Positions 24,292 through 32,514 of a DNA stretch of 50,122 nt are shown in pieces (positions within the stretch are counted from its first letter, which is position 1; the number at the start of each line of letters is the position of its first letter). This stretch comes from Bacillota bacterium. GTDB taxonomy: Bacteria; Bacillota; GCA-003054495; Carboxydocellales; JAJZSN01. The position numbers were made by a program, and so were the translations under genes. A model generated the notes under the pieces. That model worked only from the letters and a program-made list of their open reading frames with translations, did not search any database and was not told where the DNA came from. The DNA lies in contig JAJZSN010000010.1 of NCBI GenBank assembly GCA_021849745.1, forward strand, positions 1 through 50,122. Reading direction: 5' to 3'.

Positions 24292-25554
24292 ATGTGTGCA
24301 TTAGCTGATGAAAAGATTCAAGCGGAGTCCCATGTCCGGGGCCTTAAATGCCGGGAATGTGGGAATATCTACCCCATTGAAGCGGTTCATGTGTGTGAAT
24401 TCTGCTTCGGTCCTTTGGAGGTGGATTATAACTATGATTATATTGCCGAGTTGGTGAGCCGTGAAAAGATTGCCCGGGGGCCTTTGAATATCTGGAGGTA
24501 CAGGGACTTCCTGCCGGTGGAAGGAGATGTTCAGGACTTTGCGGTAGGTCTGACCCCTTTGGTTAAGGCGGAAAACCTGGGCCGCCAACTGGGGTTGCCT
24601 AATTTGTATATCAAAAACGACTCCGTAAATCCCACCTGGTCTTTCAAAGACAGGGTGGTAGCGGTGGCTTTGTCCAAGGCCATTGAGTTAGGGTTTGACA
24701 CCATCGCTTGCGCTTCCACCGGTAACCTGGCTTGTTCGGTGGCGGCCCAGGGAGCCAAAGCAGGTCTAAAGACCTTGGTCTTTATCCCGGCGGATTTGGA
24801 AAAGGGCAAGGTTAACAATGCGGCCATCTACGGCCCTCATGTGGTGGCGATTGAAGGTAATTATGATGATGTTAATCGCTTGTGCAGTGAGATTGCCGAT
24901 AATTATCCATGGGCGTTTGTTAATATTAATATCCGGCCTTACTATGCCGAAGGGTCCAAGACTTTAGGTTTTGAAACGGTAGAGCAGTTGGGCTGGCGTA
25001 CTCCTGATCATGTGGTGGTGCCTATTGCATCCGGTTCCTTGTTGACCAAGATTCATAAAGGGTTTCAGGAGTTTAAGAAGACAGGGTTAATCAACGAGGT
25101 CAAGACCAGGGTTTCTGGGGCCCAGGCCCAGGGCTGCGGGCCGGTGGCTACTGCCTTTGCCGAAGACACCTTCGATATTAGGCCGGTTAAACCTAATACC
25201 ATTGCCAAATCCCTGGCTATTGGCAACCCCGCAGATGGTTATTATGCCCTAAAGGTAGTTAAGGAAACCGGGGGCTATGTCGAGGCTGTAACTGATGAGG
25301 AGATTGTGGAGGGCATTAGGCTGCTGGCCCGCACTGAAGGGATCTTTACCGAAACCGCCGGCGGGGTGACCATTGCCACCCTGGCCAAGCTGGCCCGGAC
25401 CGGTAAGATAAAACCTGATGAGTTAACCGTGGCTTATATCACCGGTAACGGCCTGAAGACCCAAGAGGCTATCGAAGAGGCCCTGGCCGCTCCCAGCAAG
25501 ATTCAACCAACCCTGGAGGCTTTTGAAGCAGTAATTAAAGGAGGATCCAAATAA
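24292..25554 (+). CDS. thrC: Threonine synthase-like PLP enzyme (candidate thiocarboxylate-dependent sulfhydrylase)
   Basis: A 420-residue fold-type II PLP enzyme. An N-terminal zinc-ribbon-like CRECGN and CEFCFG pair precedes the catalytic domain; PLP Lys is in WSFKDR (about residue 119), the phosphate loop is PIASGSLLT, and STGNLA precedes it. By sequence it is annotated threonine synthase (O-phosphohomoserine to threonine). Context argues for another or additional reaction: the next four genes encode a sulfur carrier, its activating enzyme, a sulfite reductase and TusA, and a SAM riboswitch is upstream. Sulfur transfer to O-phosphohomoserine (homocysteine) or O-phosphoserine (cysteine) is inferred. 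Its stop lies 1 bp before the next start. Confidence 0.8.
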   Translation: MCALADEKIQAESHVRGLKCRECGNIYPIEAVHVCEFCFGPLEVDYNYDYIAELVSREKIARGPLNIWRYRDFLPVEGDVQDFAVGLTPLVKAENLGRQLGLPNLYIKNDSVNPTWSFKDRVVAVALSKAIELGFDTIACASTGNLACSVAAQGAKAGLKTLVFIPADLEKGKVNNAAIYGPHVVAIEGNYDDVNRLCSEIADNYPWAFVNINIRPYYAEGSKTLGFETVEQLGWRTPDHVVVPIASGSLLTKIHKGFQEFKKTGLINEVKTRVSGAQAQGCGPVATAFAEDTFDIRPVKPNTIAKSLAIGNPADGYYALKVVKETGGYVEAVTDEEIVEGIRLLARTEGIFTETAGGVTIATLAKLARTGKIKPDELTVAYITGNGLKTQEAIEEALAAPSKIQPTLEAFEAVIKGGSK

Positions 25555-25555
25555 C

Positions 25556-25831
25556 ATGAGTATCCAAGTCCGTATTCCAACCCCATTGCGTAAATTAACC
25601 GGTAACCAGGCCGTGGTTTCAGCTTCCGGGGGCAATATCAAAACCCTTCTTGAGAGCTTGGAAAGCAGCTACCCTGGCATCAAAGAACGCCTGAGTGATG
25701 AAGAAGGTAACCTGCGCCGGTTTATCAACATTTATGTTAATGAAGAAGATATCCGTTTTCAGCAAGGAATTCAGACCCAAGTAAAACCGGGGGACGATGT
25801 ATCCATCGTGCCTGCTATTGCCGGAGGTTGA
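25556..25831 (+). CDS. MoaD/ThiS-like sulfur carrier protein
   Basis: A 91-residue beta-grasp protein ending in VPAIAGG. The terminal Gly-Gly is already exposed, so no protease is needed to mature it, unlike HcyS-Ala of Wolinella or CysO-type carriers with extra residues. The C-terminal Gly would be adenylated and converted to a thiocarboxylate by the adjacent ThiF-like enzyme. The ATG at 25556 lies just after AAAGGAGG of the preceding gene's end. It could serve molybdopterin or thiamine synthesis, but the PLP enzyme and sulfite reductase beside it favour amino-acid sulfur assimilation. Confidence 0.85.
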   Translation: MSIQVRIPTPLRKLTGNQAVVSASGGNIKTLLESLESSYPGIKERLSDEEGNLRRFINIYVNEEDIRFQQGIQTQVKPGDDVSIVPAIAGG

Positions 25832-25835
25832 TAAA

Positions 25836-26636
25836 GTGTTTGACTTCACCGAAGAACAGATTAAGCGTTACAGCAGGCATATCCTTCTCCCTGAGGTGGG
25901 CGGCCAGGGCCAGAAAAAGCTCAACCAGGCTAAGGTACTGTTGGTAGGCACCGGCGGTCTTGGTTCACCGGCGGCTTTCTACCTGGCGGCTGCCGGTGTG
26001 GGTACCATTGGGTTAATTGATGCCGATGTGGTTGATTTTTCCAATCTGCAAAGGCAGATTCTCCACAGTACCCCAGATGTAGGGCGGCCAAAGGTTATTT
26101 CTGCAAAAGAAAAGATGCAGGCCCTTAATCCTGATGTGGAAGTAGTAACCTACCAGGCCCTGATTAATTCAGCCAATGCCCTAGACATTATTAAGGATTA
26201 TGATATAGTATTGGATGGGAGTGATAACTTCCCAACCCGTTATCTGGTTAATGATGCTTGTGTTTTCCAGGGTAAGCCCTTGGTTCACGGCAGTATCTTC
26301 CGCTTTGACGGTCAGGCTACCACCTTCCTCCCGGAAGACGGCCCCTGTTACCGCTGTTTGTACCCTGATCCCCCGCCCCCCGGCCTGGTGCCCAGTTGTC
26401 AGGAAGCTGGTGTAATTGGGGTTTTGGCTGGGGTCATTGGGGTGGTACAGGCTACTGAAGCGGTGAAACTTATCCTGGGTATTGGGCAGCCCCTTAAGGA
26501 AAGGCTTCTTATCTACGATGCCCTCGACCTGGCTTTCCGAACCGTCAAGACCCGCCGCGATCCCCAATGTCCAGTCTGTGGAGAGAATCCTACTATCAAG
26601 GAACTAATTGATTATGAGCAGTTTTGCTCAATTTAA
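25836..26636 (+). CDS. ThiF/MoeB/HesA-family sulfur-carrier adenylyltransferase
   Basis: A 266-residue E1-like enzyme that adenylates the C-terminal Gly of ThiS/MoaD-type carriers. The ATP-binding loop is LLVGTGGLGSP (about residues 33-43); DADVVDFSNLQRQILH supplies the Asp and Arg of the active site. Zinc is held by CYRCLYP and CPVCGE. The loop PSCQEAGVIG occurs after the first zinc pair. GTG 25836 follows GGAGG at 8 bp; the frame open from 25797 lies inside the carrier gene. The start is 4 bp after the carrier stop, and the pair is surely co-translated. Confidence 0.9.
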   Translation: MFDFTEEQIKRYSRHILLPEVGGQGQKKLNQAKVLLVGTGGLGSPAAFYLAAAGVGTIGLIDADVVDFSNLQRQILHSTPDVGRPKVISAKEKMQALNPDVEVVTYQALINSANALDIIKDYDIVLDGSDNFPTRYLVNDACVFQGKPLVHGSIFRFDGQATTFLPEDGPCYRCLYPDPPPPGLVPSCQEAGVIGVLAGVIGVVQATEAVKLILGIGQPLKERLLIYDALDLAFRTVKTRRDPQCPVCGENPTIKELIDYEQFCSI

Positions 26637-26650
26637 TTGAGGTGTAATAT

Positions 26651-27499
26651 ATGACAATTGATTATAATGAACTAAAAAAAGGCGGATTCCTCCGTCAAAA
26701 ACAAAAAGATCAGTTTGTATTACGGCTTCGTACTCTTGGTGGCAACCTCACCGGTGAACAGCTCCGGCAGATTGCTGATTTGGCCGAACGCTACGGTAAG
26801 GGCTATGTCCACTTGACTACCCGCATGGGGGCAGAAATCCCCTGGATTGATATTAAGGACTATGATGCCATTAGGAAGGAAGTTAAGGAACTGGGTCTTC
26901 GCACCGGAACCTGCGGCCCACGGATTAGAACGGTGGTGGCCTGTCCCGGTAATGAAATCTGCCAACATGGAATTATGAACTCCCGGGTCAACGCTACCCA
27001 CCTGGACGAGAATTTCTTTGGGCGGGAAGTGCCCATGAAGACCAAACTTGCGGTCAGCGGATGCCCTAATTCATGTGCCAAGCCCCAGGAGAATGACATC
27101 GGTTTTGTAGGCGTGGTAGAGCCCGTACTCAGGGAGGATAAGTGCATTAGCTGCGGCCTCTGTGAGAAAACCTGTAAGGTAGGAGCTATTACCATTGTGG
27201 ATCAGAAGCCTCAGATAGATGAGAATAAATGCCTCTATGACGGTAATTGTATCGCTTCTTGCCCTGTAGATGCCTGGGAAGCCGGTCGGAAAGGCTTTGA
27301 CGCTTATGCCGGCGGCAAAATCGGCCGCCTGCCCCAGTTGGGAGTAAAGGTGGCCCGGTTTGTCCCTGAAGAAGAAGTGGTAGTTACCGTTGAGAAAATC
27401 CTCAAGGCTTTTACCAACCTTGGCGACAAAGGCGAACGCATAGCCAATACCATCAACCGGGTGGGAGTGGAGGCATTCATTGCCGGGATGGGAGAGTAG
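26651..27499 (+). CDS. Small siroheme sulfite reductase-like protein with ferredoxin domain
   Basis: A 282-residue nitrite/sulfite-reductase family protein. After an N-terminal ferredoxin-like half-domain (GYVHLTTRMGAEIPWI) comes the siroheme/4Fe-4S site: ACPGNEICQHG and SGCPNSCAKP supply four cysteines. A 2x[4Fe-4S] insert follows, with CISCGLCEKTCKVGAI and CLYDGNCIASCPVDAW. This size and layout match low-molecular-weight assimilatory or AsrC/Fsr-like proteins that reduce sulfite to sulfide by six electrons. In this cluster it would supply sulfide to the carrier, as Sir does in the Wolinella methionine cluster. It is 14 bp after the ThiF-like gene. Confidence 0.85.
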   Translation: MTIDYNELKKGGFLRQKQKDQFVLRLRTLGGNLTGEQLRQIADLAERYGKGYVHLTTRMGAEIPWIDIKDYDAIRKEVKELGLRTGTCGPRIRTVVACPGNEICQHGIMNSRVNATHLDENFFGREVPMKTKLAVSGCPNSCAKPQENDIGFVGVVEPVLREDKCISCGLCEKTCKVGAITIVDQKPQIDENKCLYDGNCIASCPVDAWEAGRKGFDAYAGGKIGRLPQLGVKVARFVPEEEVVVTVEKILKAFTNLGDKGERIANTINRVGVEAFIAGMGE

Positions 27500-27532
27500 T
27501 TCGTAGTTCGTAGTTGGTAGTTGCTGGGGTAT
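27497..27532 (+). repeat. GTAGTTC tandem heptad repeat
   Basis: AGTAGTTCGTAGTTCGTAGT then TGGTAGTTGC: about four degenerate copies of CGTAGTT, starting within the sulfite reductase stop codon. The same unit builds the inverted repeat at 24115-24197. Confidence 0.8.
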
Positions 27533-27599
27533 GGCTTAGGGATGTGGTAATTGATGTTAGCGAGAGAGATAAATAGTTTCAATCCGAAGGAGTGGTTCT

Positions 27600-27836
27600 A
27601 TGACCATAGCTGTTAAGACATCCCTGGACGTCACCGGTGATGTTTGCCCCATAACCTTTGTTAAGACTAAACTCAAGCTGGAAGAACTCCAGGCCGGGGA
27701 GGTGCTGGAGGTTTTCCTCAACGGAGGGGAGCCCATCCAGAATGTCCCCCGCAGCGTAAAAGGGGAAGGCCACAAGATCCTGGAGGTCACCGAAGTGGAA
27801 GCAGGCAAGTTTCGATTGCTGATTGAGAGAGCTTAA
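27600..27836 (+). CDS. tusA: TusA/SirA-family sulfur-transfer protein
   Basis: A 78-residue TusA-like protein. The persulfide Cys is in the N-terminal motif DVCPITFVKTKLKL (CPxxxVK), followed by LEVFLNGGEPIQNVPRS. It accepts or passes sulfane sulfur as a Cys persulfide. AGGAGTGGTTCT precedes the ATG. It follows the sulfite reductase by 100 bp containing a GTAGTTC repeat and closes the cluster before a terminator. It may hand sulfur to the carrier, or a redox partner may use it. Confidence 0.9.
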   Translation: MTIAVKTSLDVTGDVCPITFVKTKLKLEELQAGEVLEVFLNGGEPIQNVPRSVKGEGHKILEVTEVEAGKFRLLIERA

Positions 27837-27848
27837 CTATTAATTAAC

Positions 27849-27877
27849 CACCCTCGAGTTAATCTCGGGGTTTTTTC
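27849..27877 (+). terminator. Terminator after tusA
   Basis: ACCC-T-CGAG pairs with CTCGGGGT with one bulged T, followed by TTTTTTCTT. Confidence 0.75.
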
Positions 27878-27937
27878 TTGCGCAATTTACTTGTAGGATT
27901 TGAAATGTAAAATTTTAAAAAAAATCCCAAACATATG

Positions 27938-27966
27938 TTTACTTTTGTTTGGAAAAAATATATAAT
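27938..27966 (+). promoter_or_regulatory. Promoter of the YwgA-like/HD pair
   Basis: TTTACT and TATAAT at 17-bp spacing. The start site near 27973 excludes a translation start at 27949 and supports ATG 27988. Confidence 0.65.
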
Positions 27967-27987
27967 ATTTATTGGGGGTGGGGTAAG

Positions 27988-28509
27988 ATGGTTAGGAATT
28001 TGGAAGCTATTTATAAACTAGTCGAATCGGTGTTAGATGACACTGTTATAATTAATTATGAGTCCGATTATGCTAAGCGGCTGGAACTTCAAAAATTAAT
28101 ATACCTTTTTCAGGAAATTAGTAATCGAAGTTTAGGTTTCGATTTTAGCTGGTATTTGGCAGGGCCTTATTCCAAGGTTCTTACTCACACTGTATTTAAT
28201 AATATTCTCAAGAATTTATCAGATATTAAGCAGCGTGCAGGGGAAAAAAGCTTTCGTGATGACGTAATAGATATAATTGATAAGATGAAAAAATTACTGC
28301 TAGAGGAGAACTATGAGCAACTAGGTTTGTCTCGGCCACAATGGTTTGAATTGTTGGCTTCGATTGTCTACTTAAATAAAAACAGTAAATACATTAATAT
28401 AGAAAATTTACCTGAAGAACTAGCATCGGCTAAATCGCATTTTAAGCAGGAGCAGGTTAAATACGGTATTAGTATTCTTGAAAAATATGTTCCTGAGGTA
28501 ATTGTTTAA
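27988..28509 (+). CDS. YwgA-like small protein (distant Panacea/DUF4065 resemblance)
   Basis: A 173-residue protein not assigned with certainty. RLELQKLIYLFQEI followed by FDFSWYLAGPYSKVLTH is the LQK-x-x-YL...Y-GP-YS pattern of YwgA-like proteins and, more distantly, of Panacea domains in some antitoxins. The middle is acidic/basic helical (DIIDKMKKLLLEENYEQLG). The ATG at 27988 has GGGGTGGGG upstream. Its TAA shares a base with the ATG of the HD gene (TAATG), so the two products are made together. In Bacillus subtilis ywgA also neighbours an HD gene, ywfO. Confidence 0.55.
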   Translation: MVRNLEAIYKLVESVLDDTVIINYESDYAKRLELQKLIYLFQEISNRSLGFDFSWYLAGPYSKVLTHTVFNNILKNLSDIKQRAGEKSFRDDVIDIIDKMKKLLLEENYEQLGLSRPQWFELLASIVYLNKNSKYINIENLPEELASAKSHFKQEQVKYGISILEKYVPEVIV

Positions 28510-30044
28510 TGGAAAACGCACAAGGAAATGCATTAGGAGAAAAAAACCAAGGCTCTCTTATAAAAAGAATCTATGATAATGTTTATGGCTATATCTCCGT
28601 AGAGCGAAACGAATATCAAAAGATTATCAAGAATCCTTTTTTTCAACGATTGCATAATATAAGACAAATGGGTTTGACTAACCTGGTTTTTCCAGGAGCA
28701 GAACATACCCGGTTTGCCCATTCTTTAGGTGTAATGCATATTGTTGAAAAGATGATGGCCGCCCAAGAGCCTTATGAAGTAAAGTTTAACGATGATGACA
28801 AAACGTTAATTAGGTTAAGTGCTCTATTACACGATATAGGGCACTTTCCATTATCCCATACAATTGAACAGGTTTTATTGGAGGATAAAGCTCGGATTGA
28901 TAAGGAAAGGAATAAGTCCGCAAAAATTTTTAATGATTCAGAAGGAGATGCTGAAAAAGAAGAACAAAGTATAAATACCTTACCCACAGATGAAATTGCC
29001 CCTGGGACCAAGTTGCATGAAAAAATGGGTGAACATGTTCTCGAAAACACTGGTTTGGTTGGAATTTTAAAGAAGGAATTTGGTGTTGACGCTAGAGAGC
29101 TGGCTGGAATATTTAAAGGAGATTTAGCTGATCGTGGTGATACATCAAATAAAATGTATCTATTAGCAATAAATTTCATGCATTCCCAACTGGATGCTGA
29201 CCGTATTGATTATCTAATGCGGGATTCCAGCTTTACAGGGGTTAAATCCGGCGCTATTGATTTTGATAAGCTACTACATGAAATTTATTACCAAATGGAC
29301 GATGGAAAATATGGTATTGATCGGTCAGGCATCCGTGTTTTAGAGCAATTTTTTATGGCCAGATTTGCTGCATATTGTCAGGTGCCTTTTAACAAAAAGG
29401 TTCAGGGATTTAACCACATGGCAGCTGAAGTATATCGTTATATGTTAAATAGCGGAAATGCTTATGGGTATTATAAATTAGTAGATATGTTAAAAGAAAC
29501 GCCAGAAGAGTTTTTAAAGTATAATGATCACTATTTTTACAGCCTAGTATATAAAATTCTTGATGCTCCAACTACTGGGATAGGAGAGTTTGTAATACCT
29601 AGAGGAGATGTAGTTAGGAAATATGCCCAATGTATTCTTAAAGGGCAAGCTTTAAAACTTGTTATTTCCGAGGAACGTTTCTGTACCAAGGAGGAGTGGA
29701 TATACTTTATTGAGAATGAATCCCAAATTGAACGTTTGAAACTATCCAAAAAGGAATATGCTATAGAGTTAGGAATGGCTGAGGATGATATTATTATCAT
29801 TGAATCCGAGAAAAAACCCCTTAAGGTTATAAATGGTGATAAAAATAATGAACCGCTTTATATCTACGATAGGTTTAGACCAGAGGGGGAAAGGGTTGTG
29901 AATATCCTGGATCTGCCAGATACTTTCTTGAGTTCTTTTATAGGGACTGATGGAAAGGAGCTAGAAAAAAAGCTTTATATTAGACGGGTTTTTACCTTTG
30001 AAAAGAGTAAACGTGACCAATTAAAGGACAGGTTATATAGATAA
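28509..30044 (+). CDS. HD-domain phosphohydrolase (YwfO/SAMHD1-like)
   Basis: A 511-residue HD protein. The metal-binding set is visible: HTRFAHSLGV (first His), ALLHDIGHFPLSH (HD pair) and QLDADRIDYLMRDS (final Asp). VYGYISVERNEYQKII at the start and RLHNIRQMGLTNLVFPGA are typical of the SAMHD1/YwfO group, which hydrolyses dNTPs or related nucleotides. A charged insert of about 45 residues lies between HD and the next helix. It is translationally coupled to the small YwgA-like gene before it. Nucleotide hydrolysis is inferred from the family; a role in defence is speculative. Confidence 0.85.
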   Translation: MENAQGNALGEKNQGSLIKRIYDNVYGYISVERNEYQKIIKNPFFQRLHNIRQMGLTNLVFPGAEHTRFAHSLGVMHIVEKMMAAQEPYEVKFNDDDKTLIRLSALLHDIGHFPLSHTIEQVLLEDKARIDKERNKSAKIFNDSEGDAEKEEQSINTLPTDEIAPGTKLHEKMGEHVLENTGLVGILKKEFGVDARELAGIFKGDLADRGDTSNKMYLLAINFMHSQLDADRIDYLMRDSSFTGVKSGAIDFDKLLHEIYYQMDDGKYGIDRSGIRVLEQFFMARFAAYCQVPFNKKVQGFNHMAAEVYRYMLNSGNAYGYYKLVDMLKETPEEFLKYNDHYFYSLVYKILDAPTTGIGEFVIPRGDVVRKYAQCILKGQALKLVISEERFCTKEEWIYFIENESQIERLKLSKKEYAIELGMAEDDIIIIESEKKPLKVINGDKNNEPLYIYDRFRPEGERVVNILDLPDTFLSSFIGTDGKELEKKLYIRRVFTFEKSKRDQLKDRLYR

Positions 30045-30092
30045 ATTTGTATTCTTTATTTAATTATTGTATTAGCATATATAATTAACAAA

Positions 30093-30143
30093 ATAGGGAA
30101 TTGGGTTACTCAAGGGTTCAAGTTGAGTCACCCAATTCCCTAT
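30093..30143. terminator. Bidirectional hairpin between HD and PduL-GNAT genes
   Basis: A 21-nt arm (30093-30113) pairs with 30123-30143 with a single T-C mismatch. On the minus strand it is followed by ATTTTGTTAATT, so it best fits the PduL-GNAT gene; it may also stop the HD transcript. Confidence 0.7.
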
Positions 30144-30149
30144 ATGATT

Positions 30150-31388
30150 TTACATAGTATTCAACATTACCTCCGCCAGATTATCCAGGGTTTTGGCCAG
30201 GGTGGGCCAGTTGAGGTTGGCATCTTCCCTGAGGGGCTGGAACATGAACATCAGACCGGAATCGGCGATGTTCTTGCTGACCGGGTAGAAAGAAATATCA
30301 ATGGGGATAGCCCCTAGGTTGAGGAAAAATTCCTTGCGGTAGGCCAGGTCTTTTTCAGTACTACGCACCTCCAGCACCATTCCGGTCAGGTCCGGGTAAT
30401 CATCCTCTAGGATGGAGATAATTTTATGGTACAAGTGACTGCCGAGGCCCAGCTTTTGAAAGTCTGGTTTAATCAAAATATATTCTACGTAACCGAATTT
30501 AACGTCGGACAAGTAATAAAAAGCAGCGGCCCCGGCGGTCTTATCATCCTTTAAAATAGACAAAAGATAAAACTTGTTGGGGAATAGAACTCCGGGCATT
30601 AGCAAGTGTTTGACCAGTTTGCGGAATTCTTCATTGTCCAGGGTGAAGTGATAGCGTAATAAAGCCAGGGCCTCAGAGCCCAGGGTAGAATGGGGGACGG
30701 CTACCTGGTGGAAAGTGATGTTTGTCGATTGGTTTAAAGTCACCGGTTGGCCGGTTTTATCAAAAATCACTGTGTTTTTGCTTTTAATCACCGCAAAATC
30801 GCCGTTTTTTACTAAAGCTGCATTGGCTTCATCTGTATCAAGGTGGAATTCCAGTTTGGCATTGGGGTCAACCCGGATTTTAACGTTGCGATAGCTTATT
30901 TCCCGCTGACCTCGGGCCAGCAATTCCACCCGGTTGCTATTAACATAACCGTACCTAGCGGCTTCTTCTGTCCCCATATGAATATGGCTGGCGGCCATGA
31001 TGACCCCATTGCTAATCATGATGGGGCCATTTGGCCCTACCAGCACTGCTCCGGGGGTTCCTGTCAAATCCCCGGAATCCCGGATGGGGGCCTCAATCCC
31101 CAGTTGATAAGCATCGGTGCGGGATATTTCTACTTGGGTTTCTTTTCTCACTGGACCTAGAATACGGACTTCTTCTAGCACTCCTTTTGGCCCCACCACC
31201 GAGACCACTTCTTTCGCAGCAAAGTGGCCGGGTTGATAAAGGTTATTGAGGGGTGTGAGTTGGTGGCCCGGGCCGAAGAGTTTTTCCATATCTTCCTGAC
31301 ATAGGTGGATATGACGGGCAGATATACCGATGGGAACGGAAATTAATTGGTTGGTAGTATGATCTGTAAACTTGTCGTGGGGTGACAT
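30150..31388 (-). CDS. PduL-type phosphotransacylase fused to a GNAT acetyltransferase
   Basis: A 412-residue fusion. Residues about 13-215 are PduL (acyl-CoA + Pi to acyl-phosphate + CoA), with zinc-ligand motifs SARHIHL (H26, H28) and ASHIHMG (H135, H137) and the second-barrel VEISRTDAYQLGI. Residues about 230-375 are a GNAT fold with YVEYILIKPDFQKLGLGSHL, the acetyl-CoA loop. PduL normally stands alone at about 200 residues. No microcompartment genes are present, so it probably acts in the cytosol in acetate or propionate metabolism. The GNAT domain could acylate a protein or metabolite using the same CoA pool. GGGAGG precedes the ATG. Confidence 0.88.
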   Translation of the reverse strand: MSPHDKFTDHTTNQLISVPIGISARHIHLCQEDMEKLFGPGHQLTPLNNLYQPGHFAAKEVVSVVGPKGVLEEVRILGPVRKETQVEISRTDAYQLGIEAPIRDSGDLTGTPGAVLVGPNGPIMISNGVIMAASHIHMGTEEAARYGYVNSNRVELLARGQREISYRNVKIRVDPNAKLEFHLDTDEANAALVKNGDFAVIKSKNTVIFDKTGQPVTLNQSTNITFHQVAVPHSTLGSEALALLRYHFTLDNEEFRKLVKHLLMPGVLFPNKFYLLSILKDDKTAGAAAFYYLSDVKFGYVEYILIKPDFQKLGLGSHLYHKIISILEDDYPDLTGMVLEVRSTEKDLAYRKEFFLNLGAIPIDISFYPVSKNIADSGLMFMFQPLREDANLNWPTLAKTLDNLAEVMLNTM

Positions 31389-31503
31389 TTTTCCGAACCT
31401 CCCTATATCTTAACGGATGTAATCATTTCAGGTTAATTCTAGCTTAGAATCAAGCTTATGGTCAACGAATATTACGTAAAATATTACATAAAAAAAGATT
31501 AAT

Positions 31504-31532
31504 TTTAGATTATAACTAAGGTATGGTAAAAT
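31504..31532 (+). promoter_or_regulatory. Possible promoter of the ABC transporter operon
   Basis: TTTAGA, a 17-bp spacer and TAAAAT with an extended TG motif (TGGTAAAAT), about 38 bp upstream of the ATG. Confidence 0.4.
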
Positions 31533-31569
31533 ATTTCATGAGCAACAGACTAAGATTATGAGGGGTATT

Positions 31570-32514
31570 ATGGATAACGTTATTGAGGCCAGAGGTTTGG
31601 TCAAGAGATTTGGTGATTTCACTGCGGTAAATGGGATTAACTTTATTGTCCGGCCAAGGGAGTGCTTTGGTTTTCTGGGTCCTAACGGGGCCGGCAAAAC
31701 CTCTACAGTAAAAATGATTTATTGCCATTCTCCAGTCACTGACGGGAGCCTGAAGGTGCTTGGGATGGATGTTACCAAAGAGGCAAGGGCCATCAAAAGG
31801 CGCTTGGGGGTAGTGGCCCAGGAGGATAATCTGGACCCTGACCTAACGGTAGAGCAAAACCTTTTGGTCTTCAGTACCTATTTCGGAATACCCAAGTCCG
31901 AAGCCGGGGAGCGGACTAAAGAGTTACTAGATTTCTTCGGTCTAAAGGAAAAAGCCCATACCCAGGTGGATAAACTGTCCGGGGGGATGAAAAGAAGGTT
32001 AGCTATCGCCAGAGCCTTAATTAACAAGCCGGATTTGCTTATCCTGGACGAACCTACCACCGGTCTGGATCCCCAGGCCCGGCACTTGGTTTGGCAGAGA
32101 CTTCGTAAACTGAAGGAACAGGGGGTGACCTTAATCCTCACCACCCATTATCTGGATGAGGCCAGCCAGCTCTGTGACCGCCTGGTGATTATGGATCGAG
32201 GGCAGATTCTGGAACAGGGGGAGCCGAAGGAACTGGTGGCCCGCCATATCGGTAAAGAGGTATTAGAATTGGGCAGCGCTGTTTGCCACGACCTGATTCC
32301 CCAGTTAGCCGGTTTAACCTCCGGTCATCAAGTGGTAGGGGAGGCCCTATTTCTTTATACCAATGACGGGCAGGCCTTACTGCGTAAAGTTCAGGAATTG
32401 CGGGAGACCAACCGCCAATACCTCCGACCGGCCAGTCTAGAGGATGTTTTCTTGAAACTTACCGGTCGGGGTCTTCATCACGAAGGAGAAAACGAGGTGG
32501 AGCATGCAGATTAA
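31570..32514 (+). CDS. ABC transporter ATP-binding protein (NodI/DrrA-like)
   Basis: A 314-residue ABC ATPase. Walker A is GPNGAGKTST, the signature is LSGGMKRRLAIARAL, Walker B is LLILDEP, and the switch His is in TTHYLDEA. The C-terminal extension of about 90 residues is typical of drug or lipo-oligosaccharide exporters (DrrA, NodI). The ATG at 31570 has GAGGGG upstream; an ATG at 31558 overlaps that site. It overlaps the permease gene by 11 bp, so the two form one exporter. The substrate is unknown. Confidence 0.92.
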   Translation: MDNVIEARGLVKRFGDFTAVNGINFIVRPRECFGFLGPNGAGKTSTVKMIYCHSPVTDGSLKVLGMDVTKEARAIKRRLGVVAQEDNLDPDLTVEQNLLVFSTYFGIPKSEAGERTKELLDFFGLKEKAHTQVDKLSGGMKRRLAIARALINKPDLLILDEPTTGLDPQARHLVWQRLRKLKEQGVTLILTTHYLDEASQLCDRLVIMDRGQILEQGEPKELVARHIGKEVLELGSAVCHDLIPQLAGLTSGHQVVGEALFLYTNDGQALLRKVQELRETNRQYLRPASLEDVFLKLTGRGLHHEGENEVEHAD

